The translations under genes and the position numbers were made by a program. This document shows, one piece after another, positions 21,763-33,400 of a DNA stretch of 64,000 bases (its first letter is position 1; every line of letters starts with the position of its first letter). The stretch comes from Linanthus parryae. Its lineage: Eukaryota > Streptophyta > Magnoliopsida > Ericales > Polemoniaceae. The DNA lies in assembly GCA_023055425.1 (NCBI GenBank), contig JALGPY010000003.1, positions 64,216,991 through 64,280,990 of the forward strand, in the 5' to 3' direction. Below the pieces are notes generated by a model. It was not told where the DNA came from, made no database searches, and saw nothing but the letters and a program-made list of their open reading frames with translations.

Positions 21763-24217
21763 TACTCATATGTTGGTAGTTTGAGACAATATTGGATGTT
21801 GTGAACTCCTAAGATATCCCTCTACAACCTATTATTAATCGCCCTCCTTGAAACTCCCTGTAAGCTACTTAAATTTGAGTAAAAGTTGCTGGTTTTTGAG
21901 CTCCAAAATGGCAGCGTTCTTGGGCTGCATTGTGCAGCCAACTTCCCAATTATGTAACTCACTGACTACTTGCCTGATTAAGATGAAATCTGGCCCTGTG
22001 TGGCCTCTACATCTTCTACTTCAACTTTCGTGTTCATTTCTTGTCTTGAAACTCTCTTGAAGCTGGTTTAAATCACCTCCAAAATCAGCACTTTGTGCAG
22101 GGTCATGAACTCAAGAACAGACCCTGCACTTTCTTGTGAGCTTCAGCAAACAAATCTCTCTCGATTCTTGGGTAATTGGGGAGCTGATTGGCCCTGTCTA
22201 CTCTTGATAGATCCCTCTACAAGTTGATGATGCTTTCCTCCTTCAATTTGATCTTTAGGAGCTTTAAAATATGGGATAAAGTGGCTGTAAAATGGTAGGA
22301 AAATGCAAGATATGGCATTTGACCAAGAAGTTTGGGAATTGGCTTCTTTTTGCCAAACTTTAATCTGCAAGATCTGGCATTTGACCAAGAAGTTTGGGAA
22401 TTGGCTTCTTTTTGCCAAACTTTTATCTGCAATATCTCCCAGATTATTGAGAGTCTCGAAGAGCTTAAATATAATCTGGAATCTTTGTTCAGCGGTCTTC
22501 AATACCCTATATCCAGTTTCCCCAAACTCTTTCTTCGTTGCTCATAAATTGACTCTGAAATTGGCTGTTTGTGCTGATTTCATTCAAAATTTAGCTTTTG
22601 GTTTCACAGTCAAAATGATCTGCATAGCCTTCACACTCTTGATCACATTTTATCACCTTGTATATCTGAATCTATCTCTCAAAATTGACCAGGTTGAAAT
22701 CATAGAAAACCCCGAGTGGACCAAATTCTGTGAGAGGGCGAAATAGTACTTTCACATAAAAGTGGTATTAAGACTAGAATGATGTCTTGGAGCTATCAAC
22801 ATGTCCTATATGGATAATTAAAGTCCTAATAGGATATTTGGGTTATAGTTGACCAATTCAACTGCTGGGCTTTTCTTAAATTATTTCTAGAATTCAGGAG
22901 CCTAACTGCAAATAACTAAAAGTTGTAAACTTTAACCCTATGACTAACTGAGAGTGTTAAAATGATATTTTCAGACTGTTGAGCATAATTTGACTTAATT
23001 GTGGAGTTCAGGCTCAATTAGTGATTAAAATGCAATGTAGACAAGCTTCGGGGACTTAAGTGTAAATAGTCAGGACTTGAGAGACAATCTTAAGTAGACA
23101 ACTTGGGGACTTAGTAACTCTCGAGACTAGCCATTCAGGCATAACTAAGAGGTTCAAGAACCGTCAGGGACTTTACTTATACGACTGAGACTTCAGGGGC
23201 ATAATAATCATTCTAGGCTAGACAGCTAAGATGATACTGCATATACATTGTACTTCTCTACTGAAGATGTGTTCTAATAAGTACTTGTACACTTTTATGT
23301 GTAGAGTTTATCGGGATAGAGAATCAACGTGGATGGTCGGGAGTACTAGGCATGCTATCAGGTAAGCAAATGAATGCTTATTTACTATTGAAGAATGCCA
23401 AATTGGATGTATGCATGTCTCTATTAATAGGAGATACGGAAATCATGGTATAGCAGAATGAGTAATCTTATATATGCACATGTATCAGGTAAGTATGTAT
23501 TGTCCATAATTGTTGGGAGTACTTATTTAATGATTGATTCTTGTACCCTTGACCTCTGTATGGTTAAATATTTATGGGACCCGGCCTACGGGCTTGATAC
23601 AATTATGGGACCCGTTCTTAGTCCTTTACATTCATGGCCTACGGGCTAAGTTGGTAGGTTGCTAGCTCCCGACTTATAGGCGACTAGTACTACCCTCTGG
23701 ACTAACGATCCAGTAAGGGGTGTGCACACTTAAGGTCTAGTTTGTCTTGGTGGATTCATGGGTGGTACAGGAATGGAGAACTGAATATGAAATTGTCGTA
23801 ATTGGCTTTTAACAAATAACTTGAATTACTGGTATAAGAATATCTTTACTATTTGAAGTGGGTTAAGTTACTGAGACATATGTCTTACAATCACATAACA
23901 TATTATACAGTTCAAATATGTTTGCATATTTTTTATTACAAAGTTTATCTTGGTTGCTATAACCGATGTCGTGACATCACTGCCTTCTATACTTGGCAAG
24001 TGAATACGCGGGATTTTGGGAGATAGGTCATCACTTTGAGAATTGTCACACAATATGTACAAGCTATAATACTAAGTTCTTTTAAATTTCAGTTTCTTTA
24101 ATTATGTCTTGCAACAGAACAATTAGGTTTAGACTCCGTGCTTAGCGGAGGGCATCTCCGGAGAGTCTGGGCGATCCAAGTGTAATTCTTCAGCACTCTC
24201 GGATGGGGGGTGTCACA
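21763..24217. other. Large solo LTR, right part: no gene
   Basis: No gag or pol similarity. Contains a 62-bp tandem duplication (22304-22427) and CGGAGGGCATCTCCGGAGAG-type foldback sequence near 24147, close to the 3' terminus. Confidence 0.6.
22304..22427. repeat. 62-bp tandem duplication
   Basis: Two near-identical copies (22304-22365 and 22366-22427) starting TGCAAGAT and containing GACCAAGAAGTTTGGGAATT, plus the start of a third. A small duplication inside the LTR. Confidence 0.85.
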
Positions 24218-24222
24218 TTGAT

Positions 24223-24436
24223 CGTTGAGAAGACGGCGACCAAAAACATAGCTCAAGAGACTGTGGTTGAGAAGACGGATGTTTCTTCCGCTGGTGTTGG
24301 GACTCCCCCTACGCAGGTTACTCTTACTACTCTAGGCTTCACATGCCAGGAGCTCCTGCTGCAGGTGCTCCCACGACCCTTTGGACATGTCCCTCTGTCT
24401 GTCACAAGGAATCAGGAAGTCTGCAAAGGCTCATGA
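24223..24436 (+). pseudogene. Coding-like remnant right of the large solo LTR
   Basis: Open in the plus frame to the stop at 24436, with a Val/Glu/Lys/Thr-rich start (IVEKTATKNI, ETVVEKTDVSS). The frame itself begins in the LTR end, so its ATG at 24203 is artificial. Likely continuous with 12845-12941 before the insertion. Family unknown. Confidence 0.35.
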
Positions 24437-25045
24437 CTTGGGGATTGCAGGTAGTGGCTAGCTAGCCAAAGTTAGAACTGTACATTTCAAATCAAAATTT
24501 TAAATTACTATGTTTTAGAGAGAGACATGATAGGGCATGAGAGAAACGGGGAGAATTAAAATCAATTAAATCATTTTAGTGGACTACACTATATACTTGA
24601 GATAAAATTTTATAGATTATTACATATACATGATAAAATATATTTATAGTAACAATATATTATATACAAAACAGTTCCGTTCATTCCGGTATAATTGATT
24701 AACAAATTTAAACCGAACCAACTAGACGGGTTTATGAAAAACTTAAACCATTTGCAAACTGAATAACCATAAAAATAGCCCGAAATCATGAAATTTGGCT
24801 TGATTTGGTCAAACTGGCCGGTTTATTTGATTTCTCTTAAACCCCTAAAATAAGTTAAAATGACATACGTTCCTATAAGTCCGACAACATAACTTTGTTA
24901 TATCAAAAAAAAAAATACAACATAACATTGTGATCCTTCCTCTAAGAGTTCTCAAAGTCTTGAGCTAATATCACTTTGATCCTTGTGGAATTTCATTAAG
25001 CAACCCAATTAGTTATCATTCATACGGTTAATGATTCGAACTATT
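24437..25045. other. AT-rich spacer
   Basis: No gene or repeat recognised. The last five bases (CTATT, 25041-25045) are the target duplication of element D. Confidence 0.6.
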
Positions 25046-25167
25046 TGAAAGTAGGAGAAATGTTCCGTGCTTTTCATTGATTATTTACACCCTTAAATAG
25101 GTAATTACAACATCTAATTACACGACTTAGTCCTCTAGTAAATCACAAAAGAGTCATACAACTATTA
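25046..25167 (-). repeat. Copia D 3' LTR
   Basis: 122 bp; sense strand starts TAATAGTTG and ends CTTTCA, preceded by the G-rich tract GATTGGGGGGAT. The pol frame runs into it and stops at 25154. Confidence 0.9.
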
Positions 25168-28100
25168 ATCCCCCCAATCGAAACTTTGGGCGTGCAAACA
25201 CTGAGACTGGAACGGAAGCGCTGGAACAAGGGCCGAGGAAGACCCTTGGTGAAGATGTCGGCGTACTGATAATCTGCTGGAATGTGTAACACGTGGAGCT
25301 GACCCAAACAAACCTTCTCACGAAATAAGTGTAGATCAATCTCAACATGCTTAGTGCGCTGATGCTGAACATGATTACCAGAGAGTTAGACAGCACTCAC
25401 ATTGTCGCAATATACGACGGTGGCCCGAGGCGGGGTGACACGAAGCTGAAGAAGCAAATTCCGAACCCAGCAGAGTTCGGAGACGGCGTTAGCAACACCG
25501 TGATACTCAGCCTCATCACTAGAACGAGCTACTGTGGCCTGTCGCTTGGACGACCAACTCAGAAGATTGTCTCCATAGAAGACATTGTAACCAGAAGTGG
25601 AGCGGCGCGTGTCCGGACAACCAGCCCAATCAGCGTCAGTGTAGGCGGTGAGGGAATCAGTAGCGGAGGCAGCGAGTCGAAGACCATACTCTAGTGTCCC
25701 ACTGATGTAGCGCAAGATACGCTTCAGGGCATGAAAGTGTGGCTCACGGGGATCATGCATGAAGAGGCAGACCTGCTGAACGGCAAACTCAATGTCTGGT
25801 CGAGTGAACGTGAGGTACTGCAAGGCCCCAGCAAGGCTGCGGTATAGGGTAGGATCAGCAACCGGTGGGCCAGATGTAGCTGTGAGTTTACTCCCTACCT
25901 CAAAAGGGGTGGCAGTAGACTTACAGGTCGACATAGAGGCACGATGAAGAATGTCGATCGCATACTGATGCTGAGACAGGAACAGACCAGTCGAATCATG
26001 AGTGACAACGATGCCCAGAAAATGATGCAGATGGCCCAGGTCAGTCATAGTAAACTCTCCAGAGAGCTGGGAGACAATCTGATCCAAGAAAACCGAATAC
26101 GACCCAGTGATGACGATATCATCCACATATAGCAGGAGGTAGACGATGTCCGAGCCACGACTGTAGACGAAGAGAGACTCATCACATGAGCAACCACAGA
26201 AACCGATAGTCTGCGTGAGGATGGTGGCAAATCGCTGAAACCAAGCACGGGGAGCCTGCTTCAGACCATATAAGGATTTGCGTAACCAGCAAAAAAAGTC
26301 AGGATGGCATGTGTCGCGGTAGCCACGGGGCTGATGCATGTATACCATCTCAGAGTGATCACCATGAAGAAAGCGTTCTTGACATCCAGTTGACGGATCT
26401 CGTGACGGCAATGCTGAGAACTGTACGGATGGTGGTCTGTTTGACAACCGAGCTGAAAGTCTCCTCACAATCGATCCCAACCATCTGGGACTTCCCATTA
26501 GCTACCAATCGCGCCTTATAGCGCTGCAGACTGCCATCAGCGCGAAACTTGTGACGAAAGAGCCATATATATCGCAGAACATTAGCTCCTGCCGGGCGAG
26601 GAACCAGATCCCAAGTGTGGTTCGTAACCATAGATCTAAACTCTTCATCCATGGCTTCTTTCAAGTGAGGATCGGACAAGGCTAGGATGGGGGATTTGGG
26701 AAGGGGCGAGATGGGACCTGGTGGCTGGGCCGCTAAAGTGAGACGGGTGACTGGTTTGACAATCCCGTGCATGGATCAGGTGGTCATATGAGGAGAGGTA
26801 GGAAGAGGAGAAGTAGCTACTGGGCTTGGTGTGGGTGACTCAGGAGGGTCAGGCAACACAGGCACAGATGGTACAGTAGGAGGGCAAGTGGACACAGACC
26901 GACGGACGTAGTGCCGAGGAAAAGGTACCACTAGGGTCCGGGACGGGGTAAGCTGTGTAGGTTCCCTAGAAGGTGTGGGTGGGGATGTGGGTACCCTAGG
27001 AGGTGTGGGTGAGGGTGCGGTAGCCACAGGGTGGAGAGCACGATGAGTGAAGAGGGGAGACGGAAGACTGTCATCGGGATCAGACGTCCTGTGAGCAGAG
27101 GGAGACACTGACCCAGGAGAGGAGAAAGGAAACACCGTCTCATCAAAAGTGACGTGACGGGAAGTGTGAACACGACCAGTGCTCAAGTCGAGACACCTGT
27201 ACCCACGATGGTTAAGAGGGTAGCCCAAAAAAACACATCGAACAGAGCGGGGTGCAAGCTTGTGAGGTGAGGTGGCAGAGAGGTTCGGGTAACACAAGCA
27301 TCCCAACGTGCGAAGATGCTCATAGGAGGGTGAGCGACGATAGAGAGAAACAGTAGGGATAATGTTGCCAAGGACTTTGGTGGGAAGAATATTATGGAGG
27401 TAGACAGCAGTGAGAAGAGACTCAACCCATAAAGAGGCTGGTAGAGAAGCCTGAGCTAGGAGAGCACGCGTAATGTCATTGATTCTACGAATCATGCGTT
27501 CAGCTTTGCCATTTTGAGATGACTTTTGAGGACACGCAAACCGAAAGACTAGTCCATGATTAATGGCGTGGGAGTGAAAGGAGCCATTATCAAATTTGCC
27601 ACCAAGGTCACATTGAAAACTCTTAATGGGTCGCTAAAATTGGGTTTGGACAAAGGTAGTGAATTGTTTGAATTTCAATATTGCTTCGCTTTTCTGTTTT
27701 AGTGGGAAAACCCAGAGAAAATGTGTGTAATCATCTAAGAGTAGTAGGTAGTATTTGTAGTGTGATTTGCTTAAAACTGGAGATGTCCATAAATCACTGT
27801 GAACAATGTCAAAAGAACTAACAGTGGAAGAAGTTAAGAAAGGCAAACACACATGTTTACTAATCTGGCAAGCATGACAAAGAGTGTCTGATTTATTCCT
27901 ACTACAAGCTATGAACTGACTACTACGAAGCAAATCTAAAATTGGAAGCCCGGGATGACCGAGGCGGTTGGGCCAAACTGAAGCAGGAAGAGCAGCTTAC
28001 GAGACAGCGGACGACTGTGGTGGGCCAGGCGGGAATGGATAGAGATCACCCGAACTGTTGCTCCTCTGTAAAAGAGCTCCCGAACGTAGGTCCTTCACAT

Positions 28101-29429
28101 AAAAACCTAAAGGTTCAAACTCAACAGAAACCTAATTGTCAGTGGTAAATTGACGAACATATACTAAGTTTTTGATAACATTTTGGGTGAGTAGGACATT
28201 TCTAAGGTGAAGGGAGCGGGTGTTGGTGGTAAGGGTGTGATTGCCATATCCTTTCACTAGAATGCTAGAGCCGTTTCCCACAAGTATGTTAGGAAAATGA
28301 CAAGATGGGAGGAGAGGATACCTAACTGCGGAGCGAGGTGAGCAGATGCGCCGGAATCAAGATACCAAGTCTGATCCGGAACGCTGAGTGTCATGCCTGA
28401 GAGCTGAGAACCCAAATCAGTAGCAGTCGGATGGCCAGAAGCAGCTGTGAGGGCCTGATGACGCGAGGCCGGTGGTGGACCGAGAAGGCCAGCATGACTA
28501 GGCCGTGGAGTACTCCAGCCCGTAGTCGGATAAGGGCAGGAAGGCACAGGTCCCGTGGGGCAGGGGCACCAAACCCAGGAGCCTTGGGAGCCCGAGGGTG
28601 CAGCAGGGGGTGTCGGAGCAGCTGGTTGACCACCTCCTGTCCCGGATTTGCGACGTCCATTCCTGCCATTCCCATTCCGACGGTGTCCGCCGCCATGGTT
28701 CCCATTCAGCCGACGAGCTGAGGAGAAGTGGGATGAGGCTGTCTGTTCGAAGGATTCAAAACCAACACCTGATGCGAGCTAGGATGGACCGGCTCTTGTC
28801 GAGCAAGAAGACGCTCGTGTAGCCGGATCATGGAAATAGCTGAGAGATACTCCGGAGTGGGACGAGTCTGCTGAATGATCATGGCAACCCCGGTGTAGGC
28901 AGGAGTGAGACCGTTTGTGAGCTGTAACCAACCGCTGGTTCAAGACTGGAGAACCGACATTCCCAATACGATCCGCTAAGTTCTTAAATCTGGTGCAGTA
29001 GTCGTTAAGAGAGGAACACTGGTCTATGCGCAGATTGACGAACTCCAATTCTAGTTCTTCTAGTCGGGATCCCTCATTGTTATGAAACAGGTTCTCCAAC
29101 TTCAACCATGCTTATCGAGCAGTCTGACCAGAGGTGATGATAGCAAGCGCTAAGTCGTCACTGATCGTTTGGTAGATCCATGACAGGATTACCGAGTCAA
29201 TAGAGCTCCAGAGAGGATCACTGTCAGTAGGTGGCGGGTCTTTGTCAAGATGATCTGAAACGCCAAAGGAGTGCGTTTGGATGCGGAAGAACGTAGCCCA
29301 GTGATCGTACTGGACTTTCTCATTGTCCAGAATGAAACGTACACGTTTTCTCAATGTTCGTAACCAGGAAGACGGGGTGAAGCGGCTCCTTGGGGTTGCC
29401 GGAAGAGGCTGTGTCGGTGGTGGAAGACA
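25154..29429 (-). pseudogene. Copia D gag-pol, decayed
   Basis: Gag starts at ATG 29429 (MSSTTDTASSGNPKEPLHP), shifts frame near 29330, continues to a stop near 29112 and then as LENLFHNNEGSRLEELELEF. The protease core YLDSGASAHLAP is intact (about 28310). Integrase: CHACQISKH and IVHSDLW at 27930-27780, a stop at about 27634, then [23 protein letters not shown], a shift near 26370, then GLKQAPRAWF and LLYVDDIVITGS. RNase H: YTDADWAGCPDTRRSTSG and YCDNVSAV, followed by a stop at 25386. At least four disabling lesions. Confidence 0.88.
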
Positions 29430-30064
29430 TGGCGTACAGAAGTCGAGCTGCTGCCGAAGTTAAAGAGAGGAAACTAACAAAAAAGGAGGCTGCTGCTGAA
29501 GCCGCGCCGAGGAAACACGGAGCCGAGCTGGAGCCGAATGAGCTGCTGCTTGTAGAGGAGAAGAACACGCGGTAGCCGAGCCGGAAGGAAACGCGGAAGC
29601 CGAGCCGGTAATGACAACGCGGAAGCCGAGCCGGGAAGGAAGCCGCAGTGAGCCGAACGAGTGGATCTGAGCCGAGTTCTGAGTTGACGCGTGGATCGGC
29701 GTGTTGGGCGAGCCGAAGACTGTTATGACGCGTGAAAGCGCGTTTCCCCTAAGTTTGCACAGAGATTAAGAGCTCCAATCTCTGAAACCCAGTTTGGTTT
29801 CTCTGTCCTTCAATCGATTGTTTCCAAACCCAAATCGTCCGACGCAGTGAGCGATCGAGAAGGCGGCGACCGGAGAGAGACCAGAAGACGACGGAGAGAG
29901 ACCGGAGAGGCTACCGGAGAAAGAGGCGACGTTGCAGAACGTGGTCGGAGGAGCGGAAGTCGGAGTAGCAGTGGCGGCGGTCGTCCGAAAGGGAGGACGA
30001 CGGCAGCCTGCGGTGGCGTGAGGCCGGCGACGGGAGGGTATAAAAAACAGAGACCTGGGTTAGT
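29430..30064 (-). other. Copia D 5' leader, GC-rich with short repeats
   Basis: Untranslated leader between primer site and gag. Bases 29568-29650 hold two or three copies of a unit around CGCGGAAGCCGAGCCGG. Open frames on either strand here reflect composition. Confidence 0.6.
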
Positions 30065-30076
30065 GCTCTGATACCA

Positions 30077-30198
30077 TGAAAGTAGGAGAAATCTTCCATG
30101 CTTTTCATTGATTATTTACACCCTTAAATAGGTAATTACAACATCTAATTACACAACTTAGTCCTCTAGTAAATTACAAAAGAGTCCTGCAACTATTA
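30077..30198 (-). repeat. Copia D 5' LTR
   Basis: 122 bp, about 95% like 25046-25167; adjoins the primer-binding site at 30065-30076. Confidence 0.9.
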
Positions 30199-30480
30199 CT
30201 ATTGTAATATGTTCTGTTTACACTTTCAATGAAAATTTCGAAGTTCATCAAAAGAGAAAGATAAAGGATTCATACAACAAACCTCAGTTACAACTCAAAA
30301 CTATACACTCACCCACAGTTGATCAGATAACTATAAGTCAATAACCGAAACTGGACTGATAATAACCTCGGTGGTTTATTACAATGACATGAACCTGAGT
30401 TTGTAAGTCATCATTTTAGTCCTGAGCAACCACATTGGCTGCCATATGCACAAAACAATCGTTCGTAATATCTAGACCAT
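30199..30480. other. 3' flank of the PHO1-like gene
   Basis: Between element D and the stop codon at 30481-30483; probably holds the 3' UTR. No distinct polyadenylation signal was fixed. Confidence 0.5.
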
Positions 30481-33400
30481 TCATTCTTCTTTGTCGTCAT
30501 CTTCGTTATAGTTGAATGGCAAAGGTACGGACTTAAATGCTCTGTAGTTGCCTACGTTATTCAAATGCTCATTCTCCAACCTGGTCATTAATTAAGACAA
30601 ACATAACGATATTATAGTCAATGGCAAGCTCTCTAGGAAATCTGAAAAATATGACGATATGGATATCAGTGTTGAGGATGTACCTGAAGAAGTTCCATAT
30701 GCCACGCCGCCATATCTCAAGGCAAGCAACAATTGCAGTTAGAGTTTCTCTATGCAAGAAAGGAATTTGGAAGTTCAATACGGTCTGCAGCCAGGCAAAT
30801 CTCAAAAGGACATTCATAACCTGCAACCCGCAAATTAGTCAGAAAACATTATATTTCTATAGAAATACATATACATTAATTCCTTGAAAAGAGCAGGTTA
30901 AGGTCCTTACAATGGCAACATAGTACACACTTTTCTGCGGTACTAGGAGTTTGTCTCTCAACCATCTGTTTTTAGAATGTCGCTGAAGAAGGCCCCAATC
31001 GATCACAATGTCCCAATACGTGCATACGATTCCAGACACGGCTGAGGTTATCCATGCAATGATGTTCCAAGCCGGACTTTTGGTAAGTGTATAAGCTGTC
31101 CTTGCAGAAACGGCTACTATTGTCGAGAAGTACTTCATACTGTTGAGTCCTTGCATTGTATCTTTCTCTTCCACACAGCGCCTCAGGCACTGTACGTAAA
31201 CGTGAGCAACTCTCTCAGTGTGTGATTATGATGGAAAATAGACTGAACTGAATTGAAGTTCAATTTGAGGCTCTGTTTGGTTTGCAGCAAAAGTTTTACA
31301 AGGGAAAATATTCTACGCGTAAAATATTTTGTGTGAAAAAGTTTTCTCTGCAATTATTTTCTCGTGTTTGGTTGACACTTGCCAAAACAGTGGGCCGTGA
31401 TGGGCTGACGGCAGTGGCGGTGATGGGTCGTGGTGGAGGTAGGTGGTAGTGGTGGTTATTGGTGGTGGAGGTGTTAGTACGAGTTATTGTTGTGCTCCTT
31501 CACTCTCCGGAAAATGACATACGGATTTGAAATGTGTAAATCATATTACATCATTTGAGGGGAAACGTTTTACAGGAAAATATTTTACTTCAAACCAAAC
31601 AGCACCAAAACACCAAAACAAGGGAAAACACTTAACTGGATAATGTTTTACCACCAACCAAACGGAGCCTGAATTAAAACTGGTTTGTTACGTACCTGAA
31701 GGAATCGCCACCAGAATGGAATAGCAGCAACAATGAAGTAGAACGTGTTGTAGACGTCGTTTGATTGGCATGTGTTTTTCCTATGCTTGTAGTCCCCCCA
31801 ACCGTAATAGCAGATATAGAACTCCAAACTTCTTATTGCTTGCACCTGTCACAAGAGAATGATGAAATCTTAAGCATAAGAATTTCAACAAGAAAGAAAA
31901 TATGTTAAACATGTTCGGAAAAACAAAATCATCTTAATTTTCTTACCTGGCTTGTTAGCTGGTCTGCCAACAAAAAATCAGGAAGTGAGACCTTGTAGAG
32001 AGGAGCAACCACACAGCGATACAGGCAACCAAGAAAGAAGTAGCGACTGGAGCGGTAAATGACATTGAAGGGACAGAACACTATGATGGCAAAGAGCTGC
32101 AAAAAGAGCAAGAAGTTCAAGTTGGAAGAGAATTTTTCTTGTGGGATGTATTTTAAGATAGGAATTGCTTACCAATACAAGTCCTATAGGTACGAGTTCA
32201 GTAAGGGCTTTGTAATCTTTTGTTTCTGGATCAATTTCCATGTCGAGGTTTGCAAGAACAGCGCCTAGTGCTAGGACAGCAACAGAAAAGCTGAGGAAGA
32301 GGACTTCTCTATAACCCAGTTGAGTTCCTTCCTTGTATCCGAATATGAATGTGTAATTGACTCTGTACTTCTTCCAGAAGTATATATTGCCAGAATACAA
32401 GAGCATGTGTAATATAATGAACGCGAACAAGCTACAAAATCAAGTTAAGGTTCACATTGTTAAGATTTCAAAGCTCTTAAGAGGAGTATTGAAATTAGAG
32501 GAATTTTTTTGGAGAACTAGTTACCTGTAAAGGGGAAACATGTTCTCCATGTACTGGTCATTAATGTTTGGATGGTCTACGACATTGTGAGCGCGAATAA
32601 TAAAAAAGAGGGCGATTAGGAGCGCCACTGTGCTTCCAAATGACACCCCTAATATTATCCAACCAACAAATCCACAATTAGTTCAAATGACTGCAAATTA
32701 GGTCAATTACTAGTTAAGACAAGATATTTTGGTTTTGACTTTTGAGATTATTACCCAAGGAAAACGAAACTGAATGCCTTTCTTTTTTCACTTTTGGTCT
32801 TAAAATGTTCATCCCTTTGGCCCGGTTCGCATTTGCAAAGTGCTTGATGAATGTGGCTTCAACCCTGTCTATTAGCTTTATAACCTGTAACATTTTCCCA
32901 AAATTCAACGCACAGAATTATTGTTTCAATTGTGAAATTGCTTTGGAACAAAACCAATCCAATAATGTATCATAATGAGACACTGCTAGAGGAGTGTCTG
33001 ATATGTGTCGTAGAGTATCCCCCACGTGTCACTGGAAGTGGATGCAATAGAGGAAGAAATCATATATAAAAGGAGAAGCTCACCTCCTCGGAAGTTCCTA
33101 GGTAGGAGTTGTCCACCATCTTCAAGTAAGATGTTGATGCATATCTTGAAGTTATCTGAAACAAATAGATAGCGAAAACAAAAATGAGCAGAGAAATAGA
33201 ATGTTTGAGATAGGGAACAGATTTGGAATGTTGAAGCAGAGGACTACCTTATCGTATTTCTTCATAATTTTCGAAAATGCCAGCATATTCAAGAAGCTGT
33301 TAACCATAAAATAAAAATATAGTTCCATCAATTTAAGACAAAATTCATATATTTGAAGTTAACATTCCCTTCTACATACCCATAGCTCTTAAGAAGGCGA

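Larger units (their letters stand above)
12942..24217. mobile_element. Solo LTR of a large Ty3/Gypsy-type element, nested host of Copia C
   Basis: Starts TGTAACACCCTGAG at 12942 and ends GGGGGGTGTCACA at 24217, the imperfect inverted termini common in plant Ty3/Gypsy (Tekay/Del-like) LTRs. Flanked by the direct repeat TTGAT (12937-12941 and 24218-24222). Removing Copia C and its duplication leaves about 3.67 kb with no gag or pol, as expected of a solo LTR left by recombination between two LTRs. Orientation is uncertain; lineage is from termini and length only. Confidence 0.75.
25046..30198 (-). mobile_element. Copia element D with 122-bp LTRs
   Basis: Minus-strand Copia with unusually short LTRs (25046-25167 and 30077-30198, about six differences by eye) and the direct repeat CTATT at 25041-25045 and 30199-30203. 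Primer-binding site at 30065-30076 (sense TGGTATCAGAGC). A GC-rich leader of about 640 bp separates the 5' LTR from gag. Coding sequence is GC-richer than its surroundings and contains several stops and shifts. It lies 283 bp beyond the stop codon of the PHO1-like gene, in the same orientation. Confidence 0.93.

Noticed and set aside
22143..22746. Overlapping frames on both strands around 22.1-22.7 kb
   Set aside because: They owe their length to the 62-bp tandem duplication and have no domain.
31250..31680. 8-bp target duplication for the intron MITE
   Set aside because: GAATTGAA and GAATTAAA flank it but are not adjacent to the left terminus and differ, so no duplication is claimed.
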